From an uncultured Cytophagaceae bacterium (GTDB taxonomy: Bacteria > Bacteroidota > Bacteroidia > Cytophagales > Spirosomataceae), in NCBI GenBank assembly GCA_903898715.1, contig CAIUGL010000043.1:31743-95742 (forward strand): DNA of 64,000 nt, written 5' to 3'. The translations under genes were made by a program, and so were the position numbers. Each line of letters starts with the position of its first letter. The first letter of the stretch is position 1. Below the pieces are notes generated by a model. It was not told the origin of the DNA. It worked only from the letters and a program-made list of their open reading frames with translations, and searched no databases. Shown one piece after another: positions 9,289 to 18,068 of this stretch.

Positions 9289-9768
9289 ATGATTCAGAGA
9301 CCTCAAACGCTTTTATTAGCCTTAGTCATTATCGCCAATAGCCTGGTAACATCAACTGGCTGGCCTATTTGGAGCAAAATAGGTGCATCAGGTCAAAAAG
9401 CGACCCTTTTCTTCAACGAATGGACTGTATCGCAAGGTGAGCAAATTACTGCCACACATCATGCCATTGCCATAACCATCTTAATTACGTTATCGACCAT
9501 CATTACGTTGATTACCATCTTTTCATTTAAGAATCGCATGCGTCAAATGATGTTAGGTTTGGTTAACTCCCTATTGCTTGCAGGCGCGATGGCCTATTCA
9601 TTTTGGGTAATATTCAAGGAGGCGATGCCTACATTTGATCCAGAAGTTCAAGGAAAATATGGCTATGGATTTTACGCCATGGTCGTTGCATTACTCGCGA
9701 ATATGATTGCTAACCGCTTGATTCGAAAAGATGAGATGCTTGTGCAGTCGTCAAACCGCATGCGCTAA
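9289..9768 (+). CDS. DUF4293 family membrane protein
   Basis: 159 residues with four membrane segments (about 8-28, 60-83, 90-112, 123-145). The family start MIQRPQTLLL and the conserved GYGFY near the last helix fit DUF4293, a Bacteroidota family with no known role. It is an inner-membrane protein by topology. It lies 23 bases after the carotenoid desaturase gene and ends two bases before the convergent kdsD stop. Confidence 0.8.
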   Translation: MIQRPQTLLLALVIIANSLVTSTGWPIWSKIGASGQKATLFFNEWTVSQGEQITATHHAIAITILITLSTIITLITIFSFKNRMRQMMLGLVNSLLLAGAMAYSFWVIFKEAMPTFDPEVQGKYGYGFYAMVVALLANMIANRLIRKDEMLVQSSNRMR

Positions 9769-9770
9769 AA

Positions 9771-10736
9771 TTAGACGATTCCCTCTTTTAAAAGGTCGTG
9801 GAGATGTACAAATCCCACGGCCTTTTTTGTTGACATAACAACCAACTGGGTAATATTTAAGGACTGCATAATCGCCAAAGCCTCCGTGGCATAAGCTTCC
9901 GAATCTATGGTTTTAGGGTTTGGATTCATCATATCAATGACCTGAATGGCGGACCAGTCGGCCTGCTTCTCTAGCATCCGCCGCACATCCCCATCCGTAA
10001 CGATTCCTAATAATTGATCCCCATCTACCACAGCGGTGGCACCTAAACGCTTCGAACTAATTTCGTGAATTGCCTCTTTAATCGTGGCTGTAGGTTTTAT
10101 AGAAGGGAAATCGTGTTGCGGATAAATATCTGATACCTTCAAATACATCCGCTTCCCTAAGGCTCCACCAGGATGATATTTGGCAAAATCCTGAGCCGTA
10201 AATCCTTTGCATTCTAATAAGCAAACAGCTAATGCATCACCTAAAGCGAGTGCAACGGTAGTTGAAGTCGTAGGCGCCAAATTCATCAAATCTGCTTCCT
10301 TTTCTGCTAGGGCATGTAAAACAAAATCGGCCTGCTGGCCCAAATATGACTGTTTATTTGACACCATGGCGATCAACGAGACGCCTAAACGCTTGATCAA
10401 TGGCACAAGTACCTTAATTTCGGGGGTATCTCCTGATTTGGAAATGCAAATCACGGAATCGCCGGCCTGAATCATACCCAAATCGCCGTGAATCGCATCC
10501 GCCGCATGCATGAATAATGCAGGCGTACCTGTGGAATTCATGGTTGCCACAATTTTTTGGGCGATGATCGCTGATTTCCCTATTCCTGTAAAGACAATCC
10601 TTCCTGACTGAGCAAGTAAGTGTTCGACGCAAGCTTCAAATTCGGAATCAATTGCTTGGCCAACAAGCAAAATGGCCTCCGCTTCTTGCATTAAAACTTT
10701 TTTTGCTGTGGATTGAATATTTTTGCTTAATTTCAA
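9771..10736 (-). CDS. kdsD: arabinose-5-phosphate isomerase, KpsF/GutQ family
   Basis: 321 residues. The N-terminal SIS domain (about 25-165) has GIGKS at 51-55, STGTPALF and the conserved HAADAIHGDLG at 77-87. Two CBS domains follow (about 205-260 and 270-320), including VTDGDVRRML. The family converts ribulose 5-phosphate to arabinose 5-phosphate, the first step to Kdo for lipopolysaccharide, and is encoded alone here. A TATCTTTG promoter box lies 22 bases upstream, back to back with recQ. Confidence 0.92.
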   Translation of the reverse strand: MKLSKNIQSTAKKVLMQEAEAILLVGQAIDSEFEACVEHLLAQSGRIVFTGIGKSAIIAQKIVATMNSTGTPALFMHAADAIHGDLGMIQAGDSVICISKSGDTPEIKVLVPLIKRLGVSLIAMVSNKQSYLGQQADFVLHALAEKEADLMNLAPTTSTTVALALGDALAVCLLECKGFTAQDFAKYHPGGALGKRMYLKVSDIYPQHDFPSIKPTATIKEAIHEISSKRLGATAVVDGDQLLGIVTDGDVRRMLEKQADWSAIQVIDMMNPNPKTIDSEAYATEALAIMQSLNITQLVVMSTKKAVGFVHLHDLLKEGIV

Positions 10737-10758
10737 TGTTAGTAAGGATTTCAGGGTT

Positions 10759-10766
10759 CAAAGATA
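10759..10766 (-). promoter_or_regulatory. putative -7 box of kdsD
   Basis: TATCTTTG on the minus strand fits TAnnTTTG and lies 22 bases before the kdsD start codon in the 84-base divergent gap to recQ. No -33 match at the standard spacing. Confidence 0.4.
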
Positions 10767-10820
10767 AGACAATCAAAAGAATTCCGCTAAGAAAGAAACA
10801 CAAACGCCACGATCAATCGT

Positions 10821-13133
10821 ATGACCAATTCCATTTCACCTGATGTTTTAAAAGAGCAACTCAAAAAGACATTTGGCTTTAGCCAGTTTCGAGGTGAACA
10901 AGAGGCCATCATCCAAAATACCATAGCCGGAAACCATAGTTTTGTCCTGATGCCTACGGGTGCAGGCAAATCCTTGTGCTACCAATTACCTGCCATTGTG
11001 ATGCCGGGTACGGCCATTGTCATTTCTCCATTAATTGCGTTGATGAAAAACCAGGTAGACCAAATGGTCGCATTTGGCATCAATGCGCAGTTTTTAAATT
11101 CTTCATTAAGTAGGGCCGAAATCAACCGCGTCAAAGCTGAGGTAATTAGCGGTGTGGTGAAATTATTATATATCGCGCCTGAATCGTTGAATAAGCAGGA
11201 GAATTTGAACTTTCTCCAGCAAGCAAATATATCCTTTGTGGCCATTGATGAGGCGCATTGTATTTCAGAATGGGGACATGATTTCCGTCCTGAGTATCGC
11301 AAAATTCGCACGATCATAGAAAATATCAATGCGAAATTGCCTATCATCGCATTGACCGCAACTGCGACACCTAAAGTCCAGCAGGACATTCAAAAGACCT
11401 TAAATTTAGAAGACGCGACGGTGTTTAAGACCTCGTTTAATCGGAAAAATCTATACTACGAAATTCGCTCTAAGAAAGACATTGATAAGCAATTGATTCG
11501 CTATATCAAGGGTCATTCAGGTAAAGCAGGGATTATTTACTGCTTAAGCCGGAAACGTGTTGAGGAAATTTCAGACCTTTTATTGGTCAATGGGATCAAT
11601 GCCCTACCCTATCACGCTGGCTTAGATCCTCAAGTTCGCATGAGCAATCAAGAAGCTTTCTTGAATGAGGAAGTGGATGTGATGGTTGCGACGATTGCTT
11701 TTGGTATGGGTATCGACAAGCCCGATGTACGTTTTGTTATTCACTACGATGCACCCAAATCACTGGAAGGTTATTATCAGGAAACTGGTCGTGCAGGACG
11801 CGATGGATTAGACGGTACCTGTATCTTATTTTACACGTACGACGATATTCTCAAGCTAGATAAATTCAATAAAGACAAAGCCGTTTCAGAAAAGGAAAAT
11901 GCCAAATTGCTCTTAAGCGAAATGGTCTATTATGCCAATTTAGGGGTTTGTCGGCGCAAGCAACTACTCAGCTATTTTGGCGAGCACATGGCTGAAAATT
12001 GCGGGTTTTGTGACAATTGCATGCACCCAACGGCCACATTCAAGGCAGAGAAAGAGGTTACTTGGGTCCTAGATGCGGTAAAACAAACGGGAGAAAAATT
12101 TGACGCAGAGCATTTGGCAGATGTATTAGAAGGCAAAAGCAATCAATACACCCAGAGCTATGAGCATGAAAAGTTAAGTTGTTTTGGCATGGGAGCGATT
12201 GCCCCATGGAATGTCATTGAACCGGAAGAAGAGGATGATGACGATGATGAGGAGGGCGATGATGACGCACCGAAGAAACCAAAACTGCTTAAGAAATCTA
12301 AAAAAGAACCAAATCCGGAGAGCCAAAAATCACCCTGGATTTCATTTATTAAGCAATTAGTGATTTATGATTTATTGGCCAAAGACATCGAAAATTATGG
12401 TGTCCTCAAACTAAATGATAAATCAGAGGCTTATTTAAAAGACTCATATCCGTTGACATTCTCACGTGATCATGATTATGAGCAAGAAGCGATAACCGCT
12501 GAAAATGAGGAAGAAAATGCGGCATTAGGGGCGAAAGCATATGATGATGCCTTATTTGAGATATTAAAGACCCTTCGTAAAAAAGTAGCGAAGGAGAAAA
12601 ACTTACCTCCTTATGTCATCTTCCAAGACCCATCGTTAGAGGAAATGGCTACGACATATCCAACTACCCAGGAAGAAATGGCGCAGATTAACGGCGTAGG
12701 GATGGGAAAAGTGGTGAAGTTTGGGAAGCAATTCCTGGATGCAATCATTCGGTATGTGGAGGAGAACGAGATTGAGACTGCGAAGGAAGTCGTTGTTAAG
12801 TCGACTGTCAACAAATCTAAAATTAAGATTTATATCATTCAGCAGGTCGATCGCAAGATTGATTTGGACTTGATTGCTGAGCAGAAAGAATTAAGCATGG
12901 CGGAATTGATTGAAGAGATCGAGACCATTTGTTATTCAGGCACTAAATTAAACTTAGATTATTTTATCAATCAGGTCATTGAGCCAGATAAGCAAGATGA
13001 AATTTTCGAGTATTTCATGTCGGCCGACACGGACAACATCGCCCAGGCGTTAGATGAGTGCAACATTGAGGATGTTAATGAAGAAGAGTTGCGTTTAATG
13101 CGCATTAAGTTTTTGAGTGAATTAGCCAATTAA
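10821..13133 (+). CDS. recQ: ATP-dependent DNA helicase RecQ, with acidic insertion
   Basis: 770 residues. Superfamily 2 core: Walker A MPTGAGKS at 44-51, DEAH at 143-146, the RecQ-specific aromatic-rich loop ISEWGHDFRPEYR, and motif VI YYQETGRAGRDG. The zinc-binding cysteines are near 376-400 (CGFCDNC), followed by the RQC winged helix and an HRDC domain near 595-655. The RQC domain is interrupted at about 467-505 by a run of Glu/Asp and then a Lys/Pro-rich stretch. The C-terminal 100 residues form a further helical extension. It unwinds recombination and fork intermediates. purD starts four bases downstream. Confidence 0.95.
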   Translation: MTNSISPDVLKEQLKKTFGFSQFRGEQEAIIQNTIAGNHSFVLMPTGAGKSLCYQLPAIVMPGTAIVISPLIALMKNQVDQMVAFGINAQFLNSSLSRAEINRVKAEVISGVVKLLYIAPESLNKQENLNFLQQANISFVAIDEAHCISEWGHDFRPEYRKIRTIIENINAKLPIIALTATATPKVQQDIQKTLNLEDATVFKTSFNRKNLYYEIRSKKDIDKQLIRYIKGHSGKAGIIYCLSRKRVEEISDLLLVNGINALPYHAGLDPQVRMSNQEAFLNEEVDVMVATIAFGMGIDKPDVRFVIHYDAPKSLEGYYQETGRAGRDGLDGTCILFYTYDDILKLDKFNKDKAVSEKENAKLLLSEMVYYANLGVCRRKQLLSYFGEHMAENCGFCDNCMHPTATFKAEKEVTWVLDAVKQTGEKFDAEHLADVLEGKSNQYTQSYEHEKLSCFGMGAIAPWNVIEPEEEDDDDDEEGDDDAPKKPKLLKKSKKEPNPESQKSPWISFIKQLVIYDLLAKDIENYGVLKLNDKSEAYLKDSYPLTFSRDHDYEQEAITAENEEENAALGAKAYDDALFEILKTLRKKVAKEKNLPPYVIFQDPSLEEMATTYPTTQEEMAQINGVGMGKVVKFGKQFLDAIIRYVEENEIETAKEVVVKSTVNKSKIKIYIIQQVDRKIDLDLIAEQKELSMAELIEEIETICYSGTKLNLDYFINQVIEPDKQDEIFEYFMSADTDNIAQALDECNIEDVNEEELRLMRIKFLSELAN

Positions 13134-13137
13134 ATTT

Positions 13138-14424
13138 ATGAATGTTTTAATTATCGGGTCAGGTGGTCGTGAACATGCATTTGCGTGGAAGGTTTCCCAA
13201 AGCCCATTACTAAGTAGTTTATTTATTGCCCCAGGGAATCCGGGGACTGCCAGTTTAGGCACAAATTTACCGATTGGCGTGGCGGATTTGGAAGGAATTG
13301 TTCGCGTAATCAGAGAAAACCAAATTGAATTAGTTGTGGTTGGCCCTGAGGAGCCGCTTGTCAAAGGAGTGCGTGATTTTATCGAGTCGCAGGACGACTT
13401 AAAACATGTGGGAATCGTGGGGCCTGGAGCTGCCGGAGCACAATTAGAAGGGAGTAAAGACTTTTCAAAAAAATTCATGCACACGCATGGTGTACCTACT
13501 GCTGCTTCGGAAACATTTACGAAAGATACGATTGAGGCTGGATTAGCGTATTTGGAAAAACAATCATTACCTATCGTATTAAAAGCGGATGGCCTTGCAG
13601 CGGGAAAAGGAGTAATCATTGCTCAAACGTTAGCGGAGGCTCAGACAGCATTGTCAGAAATGTTGTTGGATTCGAAGTTTGGTGCGGCGTCAGATAAGGT
13701 GGTCATTGAGCAATTTTTACGCGGCATTGAATTATCTGTTTTTGTTTTAACAGATGGCGAAAATTACGTGGTTTTACCTGAGGCAAAAGATTACAAACGG
13801 ATTGGAGAGAATGATGAGGGATTGAATACGGGAGGCATGGGTGCGGTTTCGCCGGTACCGTTCGCTACGTCTAAATTCATGGAGGTGGTAGACCAAAAAG
13901 TAATCAAGCCTACGCTTGCTGGACTGAAGAAAGAAGGCATATCGTATCAAGGATTTATTTTTATTGGCTTAATGAATCATGAAGGGGAACCTTATGTGAT
14001 TGAGTATAATGCACGGATGGGTGATCCTGAAACCGAGGTAGTCTTACCTAGAATCGAATCGGATTTCCTATCTTTACTGCTTGCGGCTGCGCGTGGGACC
14101 TTAAACGAGGAACAAATTCAAATCTCAGAGCAATTTGCGGTAACGACCATGGTGGTTGCTGGCGGATACCCGGAAGAATACCGAAAGGGTGATGTGATTT
14201 CTGGATTGGATCAAGTAGCAGACGCGTTAATCTTCCAAGCGGGAACGCGGGAAGAAAATGGACAAATTTTGACTAGTGGGGGGCGGGTTATTGCACTCAC
14301 AGCAACTTCAAATACCCTGGAGAAGGCGATACAAAAGTCTCAAAAGGCGGCCCAATCGGTCCAATTTGAAGGTAAAAACTTTAGAAGAGATATTGGTCTC
14401 GACATCCTGCGTTACAAAGGATAA
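13138..14424 (+). CDS. purD: phosphoribosylamine-glycine ligase
   Basis: 428 residues, the normal size for GAR synthetase, an ATP-grasp enzyme in step two of purine synthesis. The N-terminal pre-ATP-grasp motif is IGSGGREHA at 6-14; the nucleotide-binding segment is LKADGLAAGKGV; the metal-binding end is EYNARMGDPE. It starts four bases after recQ and is followed 23 bases later by the PSP1-domain gene, so a shared transcript is likely although the functions are unrelated. Confidence 0.97.
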   Translation: MNVLIIGSGGREHAFAWKVSQSPLLSSLFIAPGNPGTASLGTNLPIGVADLEGIVRVIRENQIELVVVGPEEPLVKGVRDFIESQDDLKHVGIVGPGAAGAQLEGSKDFSKKFMHTHGVPTAASETFTKDTIEAGLAYLEKQSLPIVLKADGLAAGKGVIIAQTLAEAQTALSEMLLDSKFGAASDKVVIEQFLRGIELSVFVLTDGENYVVLPEAKDYKRIGENDEGLNTGGMGAVSPVPFATSKFMEVVDQKVIKPTLAGLKKEGISYQGFIFIGLMNHEGEPYVIEYNARMGDPETEVVLPRIESDFLSLLLAAARGTLNEEQIQISEQFAVTTMVVAGGYPEEYRKGDVISGLDQVADALIFQAGTREENGQILTSGGRVIALTATSNTLEKAIQKSQKAAQSVQFEGKNFRRDIGLDILRYKG

Positions 14425-14447
14425 GCGATCGATGGAATCAATAAATT

Positions 14448-15929
14448 ATGGCATGTAAATCGTGTTCAACAGGATCTTGTGGATCCAAAGGTGTAGAAGG
14501 AGAAGTTGTTTCAGGCTGCCAAAGTAATGGCGGTTGTGGAACAGGTGGCTGCAATAAAATGAATGTTTTTGATTGGCTTTCCGACTTGGATGTCCCTCAA
14601 TTTCAGCGTTTTCATGTAGTAGAGGTTAAATTCAAGGGAGGCCGGAAAGAATATTTCCGAAATTCAAATGGCTTGATGTTGCATACAGGAGATGCCATCA
14701 TGGTGGAATCGACGTCGGGAATTCATCTCGGAGTTGTTTCATTGCAAGGCGAATTAGTTCGTTTGCAATTGATGAAAAAATCGATCAAAGACGATGATAA
14801 TTTGAAAAATATCATTCGAATTGCGAGCGAAAAAGATCTTGAAAAACATACTCAAATGATTGCGCGTGATTTGCCTACGATGTATCGGGGCCGACAAATC
14901 ATCGGTGATCTTAAATTAAATATGAAGCTTTCGGATGTCGAATTTCAATCTGATGGGACGAAAGCTATCTTTTATTATTCTTCTGAAGACCGTGTCGATT
15001 TTCGTGAGTTGATCAAGTTATTAGCCACCGAGTTTAAAGTTCGTGTGGAAATGAAACAGATTTCTTCGCGTCAAGAGGCAGGAAGATTAGGCGGTATTGG
15101 CGTTTGTGGACGTGAATTGTGCTGTTCTACGTGGCTCACCGACTTTAAGAATGTAACTACCTCGGCGGCTAGATATCAAAATTTATCCTTAAATCCGGTG
15201 AAGTTAAGTGGCCAATGTGGTCGCTTAAAGTGTTGTTTAAACTACGAGTTAGAAACGTATATGGATGCGCTAAAAAGCATCCCAACGATTGAAGGACGAT
15301 TAAAAACAAAAAAGGGAGAAGCCATCTTACAGAAGACAGATATCTTCAAACGAATGATGTGGTTTGGGATTGTGGGAGAAGAAGCGATATGGATTCCTGT
15401 GAGCTGCGATCGTGTTAAAGAAATCATCGACTTAAATAAAAAAGGCATCATACCTGAGTCATTCAGTGACTTAAATCCAGATGCCCCTGTTCCTGAAAAG
15501 CCAAGCTTATCTGAATTAAATTCAGATTTAGAGCGGATGGACAAAAAATACGGTGGTAAAAAACCGGGAGCCGGAAACGGAAAAGGTGGAAATCGTGGCG
15601 GACGTGATCGCTTTGAGAATAGAGGTCCTCGCCCAGATCGTGGGCCGAGACCAGATAACCGCGGACCAAAACCAGCAGGTGAAAATACAAGCACTGATGG
15701 TGCTACTCCTGAAAATCGTGGCCCGAGACCTGAAAGAGGGCCGAGACCTGATAATCGGGGACCACGCCAAGAGCGCGCACCCCAACCGAACGCAGATGTA
15801 AATCCTTCAGCAGAAGGAGGAGCAGCGGATGGAACGGGCCAACCGAAACCCTTCAAAAAGAAATTCAAGAAGAAATTCAAACCAAGACCGCCGCGTGAAG
15901 GTGGATCTTCTGAAGCCCCATCAGCCTAA
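14448..15929 (+). CDS. PSP1 domain protein with Cys-rich head and Gly/Arg/Pro tail
   Basis: 493 residues. The N-terminus has six cysteines at 3, 6, 11, 24, 30 and 35. The PSP1 core (about 85-280) has the paired cysteine motifs VCGRELCCSTW and GQCGRLKCC, as in RicT/YaaT, a partner of RNase Y complexes in Bacillus. The tail from about 365 is low complexity: Gly/Lys/Arg, then near-repeats of GPRPDNRGPR (390-446), ending in a Lys-rich segment. Charge and RGG-like composition suggest RNA binding, an inference. PSP1 followed by gldH is a recurrent Bacteroidota order, seen here with a six-base gap. Long antisense open frames here come from the repeats. Confidence 0.88.
   Translation: MACKSCSTGSCGSKGVEGEVVSGCQSNGGCGTGGCNKMNVFDWLSDLDVPQFQRFHVVEVKFKGGRKEYFRNSNGLMLHTGDAIMVESTSGIHLGVVSLQGELVRLQLMKKSIKDDDNLKNIIRIASEKDLEKHTQMIARDLPTMYRGRQIIGDLKLNMKLSDVEFQSDGTKAIFYYSSEDRVDFRELIKLLATEFKVRVEMKQISSRQEAGRLGGIGVCGRELCCSTWLTDFKNVTTSAARYQNLSLNPVKLSGQCGRLKCCLNYELETYMDALKSIPTIEGRLKTKKGEAILQKTDIFKRMMWFGIVGEEAIWIPVSCDRVKEIIDLNKKGIIPESFSDLNPDAPVPEKPSLSELNSDLERMDKKYGGKKPGAGNGKGGNRGGRDRFENRGPRPDRGPRPDNRGPKPAGENTSTDGATPENRGPRPERGPRPDNRGPRQERAPQPNADVNPSAEGGAADGTGQPKPFKKKFKKKFKPRPPREGGSSEAPSA
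15615..15785 (+). repeat. degenerate tandem repeats inside the PSP1 gene
   Basis: Imperfect units of about 18-33 bases encode ENRGPRPDRGPRPDN-like residues (390-446). The words GGGCCGAGACC and AGATAACCGCGGACC/TGATAATCGGGGACC recur. The units differ at synonymous sites, so this is an old protein-level repeat. Copy number may still vary between strains. Confidence 0.75.
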
Positions 15930-15935
15930 ATTAAA

Positions 15936-16418
15936 ATGAAAATAACCTTTAACATTTTATGGGTTATGGGATTGATAAGCGTCCTGAATAGCTCTTGTCA
16001 ATCGGACGCCGTTTTTGACCAATCGGAATCATTGGCTGAACATGGATGGGTACAAAAAAAACAAATTGTATTCCCTTTCGAAATTCAGGATACGACTAAG
16101 ACCTATGATTTACAGGTGGCCATGCGCCAATCAAATGATTATCCATTTTACAATTTATACTTTAATTGTAGACTCATTCAAGAAAATCAAGGCGTGTGGA
16201 AAAAAGCTTTCGCAGAAGCCATTTTATACGACCCCAAAACAGGTAAGCCGAAAGGCGGTGGTGTAGGTGATATGTATAGCCATTCCTATACGATTTTAAA
16301 GGGATTGAAATTCCCTCGTCGCGGAAAATACCAGGTGGAATTGGAACAATACATGCGAACCGATACGCTCGTTGGCGTCGTTTCAGTTGGTGCCTCATTA
16401 ATCCCTAGCCCGAATTAA
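15936..16418 (+). CDS. gldH: gliding motility lipoprotein GldH
   Basis: 160 residues with a lipoprotein signal: hydrophobic residues 6-19 and lipobox cysteine at 21 (LNSSC). The middle has YDLQVAMRQSNDYPFYNLYF, the GldH pattern of a strand followed by N-x-YPF-x-NL. GldH is an outer- or periplasmic-leaflet lipoprotein required for gliding in Flavobacterium johnsoniae, and the family also occurs in non-gliding species. Its place directly after the PSP1 gene supports the call. Confidence 0.85.
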   Translation: MKITFNILWVMGLISVLNSSCQSDAVFDQSESLAEHGWVQKKQIVFPFEIQDTTKTYDLQVAMRQSNDYPFYNLYFNCRLIQENQGVWKKAFAEAILYDPKTGKPKGGGVGDMYSHSYTILKGLKFPRRGKYQVELEQYMRTDTLVGVVSVGASLIPSPN

Positions 16419-16420
16419 CC

Positions 16421-16903
16421 ATGGCCAAGATCGACGATATTGATAAGCAAATTTTGGCATTTCTTCATGAAGATGCCTTCTTGTCGAATAAGGAAATGGC
16501 TGCGCGACTGGGTATGAGTGCGACACCCGTGCATGAGCGCATTAAACGCATGGAAAAAGAGGGAGTGATTACGGGTTACCGTGCCATGATTAATCCCAAT
16601 AAACTAGGCAAATCGCTAACTGTGTTTTGCGACATATCATTGAAAGAGCATGCCGCGGACTATTTGAAACAGTTTGAGACCGACGTCATGTCGTTGCTTG
16701 AAGTTCAAGAGTGTTATTGCGTTTCCGGACACAGTGATTTTTTGTTGAAAATCGTGGTTTCCGACATGGATGAATACCGGAATTTTATTTTACATAAATT
16801 GGCCAGCATCAAAAATATTGGTAATGCGCAGAGCCATTTTGTGATGAATCAAATACAAAATGAGCAAATTTTACCTTGGCTAAATCAAGGAAAAAAAGAA
16901 TAA
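16421..16903 (+). CDS. Lrp/AsnC family transcriptional regulator
   Basis: 160 residues. An N-terminal winged helix-turn-helix (about 4-60, DKQILAFLHEDAF then MSATPVHERIKRMEKEGVI) is followed by a RAM ligand-binding domain (about 70-150) that typically binds amino acids and drives octamer formation. It begins two bases after gldH, so it probably sits on the same transcript. Its targets are unknown; the efflux adaptor gene starts 76 bases downstream. Confidence 0.92.
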   Translation: MAKIDDIDKQILAFLHEDAFLSNKEMAARLGMSATPVHERIKRMEKEGVITGYRAMINPNKLGKSLTVFCDISLKEHAADYLKQFETDVMSLLEVQECYCVSGHSDFLLKIVVSDMDEYRNFILHKLASIKNIGNAQSHFVMNQIQNEQILPWLNQGKKE

Positions 16904-16979
16904 ACCTATAATTGAGGATAGCCAGCTAAGCAAAACTCAGTAATTTAAATTTTGATTTAAACCGTTTGACTATAAACAC

Positions 16980-18062
16980 ATGAATAAAGTAACGAAATCG
17001 ATCCTTGGAGTTTTGATCGTAGGCCTCGTTTTAGGACTAGCCTTTTATCCCAAAATCAAAAAATCTTTCAGCAAAGAAAAAACGGAAGATTCCAAAAAAG
17101 AAAAGAATAGCAAGGGCGGAAAGACCGCCGTGATCGTTACTGTGGTCAAATCCACACGTTTGGATGATATGATAAATTCGACGGGGTCTATATTGGCCAA
17201 TGAGGAAGTTGAGGTGCGCTCCGAAATCGCAGGAAGAATTATCTTATTAAATATTAAAGAGGGCGATGTTGTCAAAAAAGGAACTGTTTTATTCCGTATC
17301 AATGATGACGATTTACAAGCCCGCTTACGCAAATTAGGTTTCAACAAGAAATTAGCGGAGGATAATGAGGCTCGCCAAAAAGTCCTTTTGCAAAAAGAGG
17401 CAATTTCTCAACGCGAATACGACATTGCAGTCAACTCCGTTAATACGATTTCAGCTGATATCGAAGACTTGAAAGCACAAATCTTAAAAACTACGGTATT
17501 AGCCCCTTTCTCTGGGACAGTTGGCTTTCGCTATGTTTCATTAGGAAGTTACATCTCCCCAGCCACCCGAATAGCCACATTAACGAATACCAATCCAGCA
17601 AAAATCGAATTCTCTATTCCGGCGAAATACGCCACTGCGATTCGCAAAGGAAGCATAATTGAATTTGTGACGGAAAACGAAGAAAAAATGTACCGCGGAA
17701 ATGTGTATGCCATCGATCCTAAGATTGACCCATTAACACGTACGCTTCAAATTCGTGCCCTAGCGCCGAACCCATCAGGCAGTTTGGTTCCAGGAGCTTT
17801 CGCGAAAGTAAACTTAATTTTAAAAACGAAGGGTAGTGCCATATTAGTGCCAACGGAGGCTGTCGTGCCAGAAGCAAAAGGCAACCGTGTATTCGTTGTC
17901 AAGAACGGAAAATCAATTCCTGTCAAAGTGGAATTGGGGAACCGTGGCGAGAAAAATGTAGAGATTCTTTCTGGCTTGAGTATCGGAGATACGTTAATCA
18001 CCAATGGTATCATTCAAGTGAAACCAGACGGCGAAGTTGAAATCAAAGAAGTTCTTCAATAA
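16980..18062 (+). CDS. RND efflux periplasmic adaptor (membrane fusion protein)
   Basis: 360 residues. One N-terminal membrane anchor (about 7-24) is followed by a Lys/Glu linker. The lipoyl half-motif EVRSEIAGRI and GDVVKKGTVLFRI begins the hairpin region, followed by a short coiled coil, the second lipoyl half ending APFSGTVGFRYVSLGSYI, a beta-barrel domain and a membrane-proximal domain. It links the inner-membrane RND pump to an outer-membrane channel. The cognate pump gene lies 1 kb downstream, separated by a glycosyltransferase gene. No TolC-like channel gene is in the window. Confidence 0.92.
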   Translation: MNKVTKSILGVLIVGLVLGLAFYPKIKKSFSKEKTEDSKKEKNSKGGKTAVIVTVVKSTRLDDMINSTGSILANEEVEVRSEIAGRIILLNIKEGDVVKKGTVLFRINDDDLQARLRKLGFNKKLAEDNEARQKVLLQKEAISQREYDIAVNSVNTISADIEDLKAQILKTTVLAPFSGTVGFRYVSLGSYISPATRIATLTNTNPAKIEFSIPAKYATAIRKGSIIEFVTENEEKMYRGNVYAIDPKIDPLTRTLQIRALAPNPSGSLVPGAFAKVNLILKTKGSAILVPTEAVVPEAKGNRVFVVKNGKSIPVKVELGNRGEKNVEILSGLSIGDTLITNGIIQVKPDGEVEIKEVLQ

Positions 18063-18068
18063 GGAATC

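Noticed and set aside
13122..13619. 165-codon antisense frame over purD
   Set aside because: A shadow of a G/C-richer conserved gene; purD motifs are on the other strand.
15242..15880. Long antisense open frames over the PSP1 gene
   Set aside because: They arise from the proline- and glycine-codon repeats; no start context or known domain supports them.
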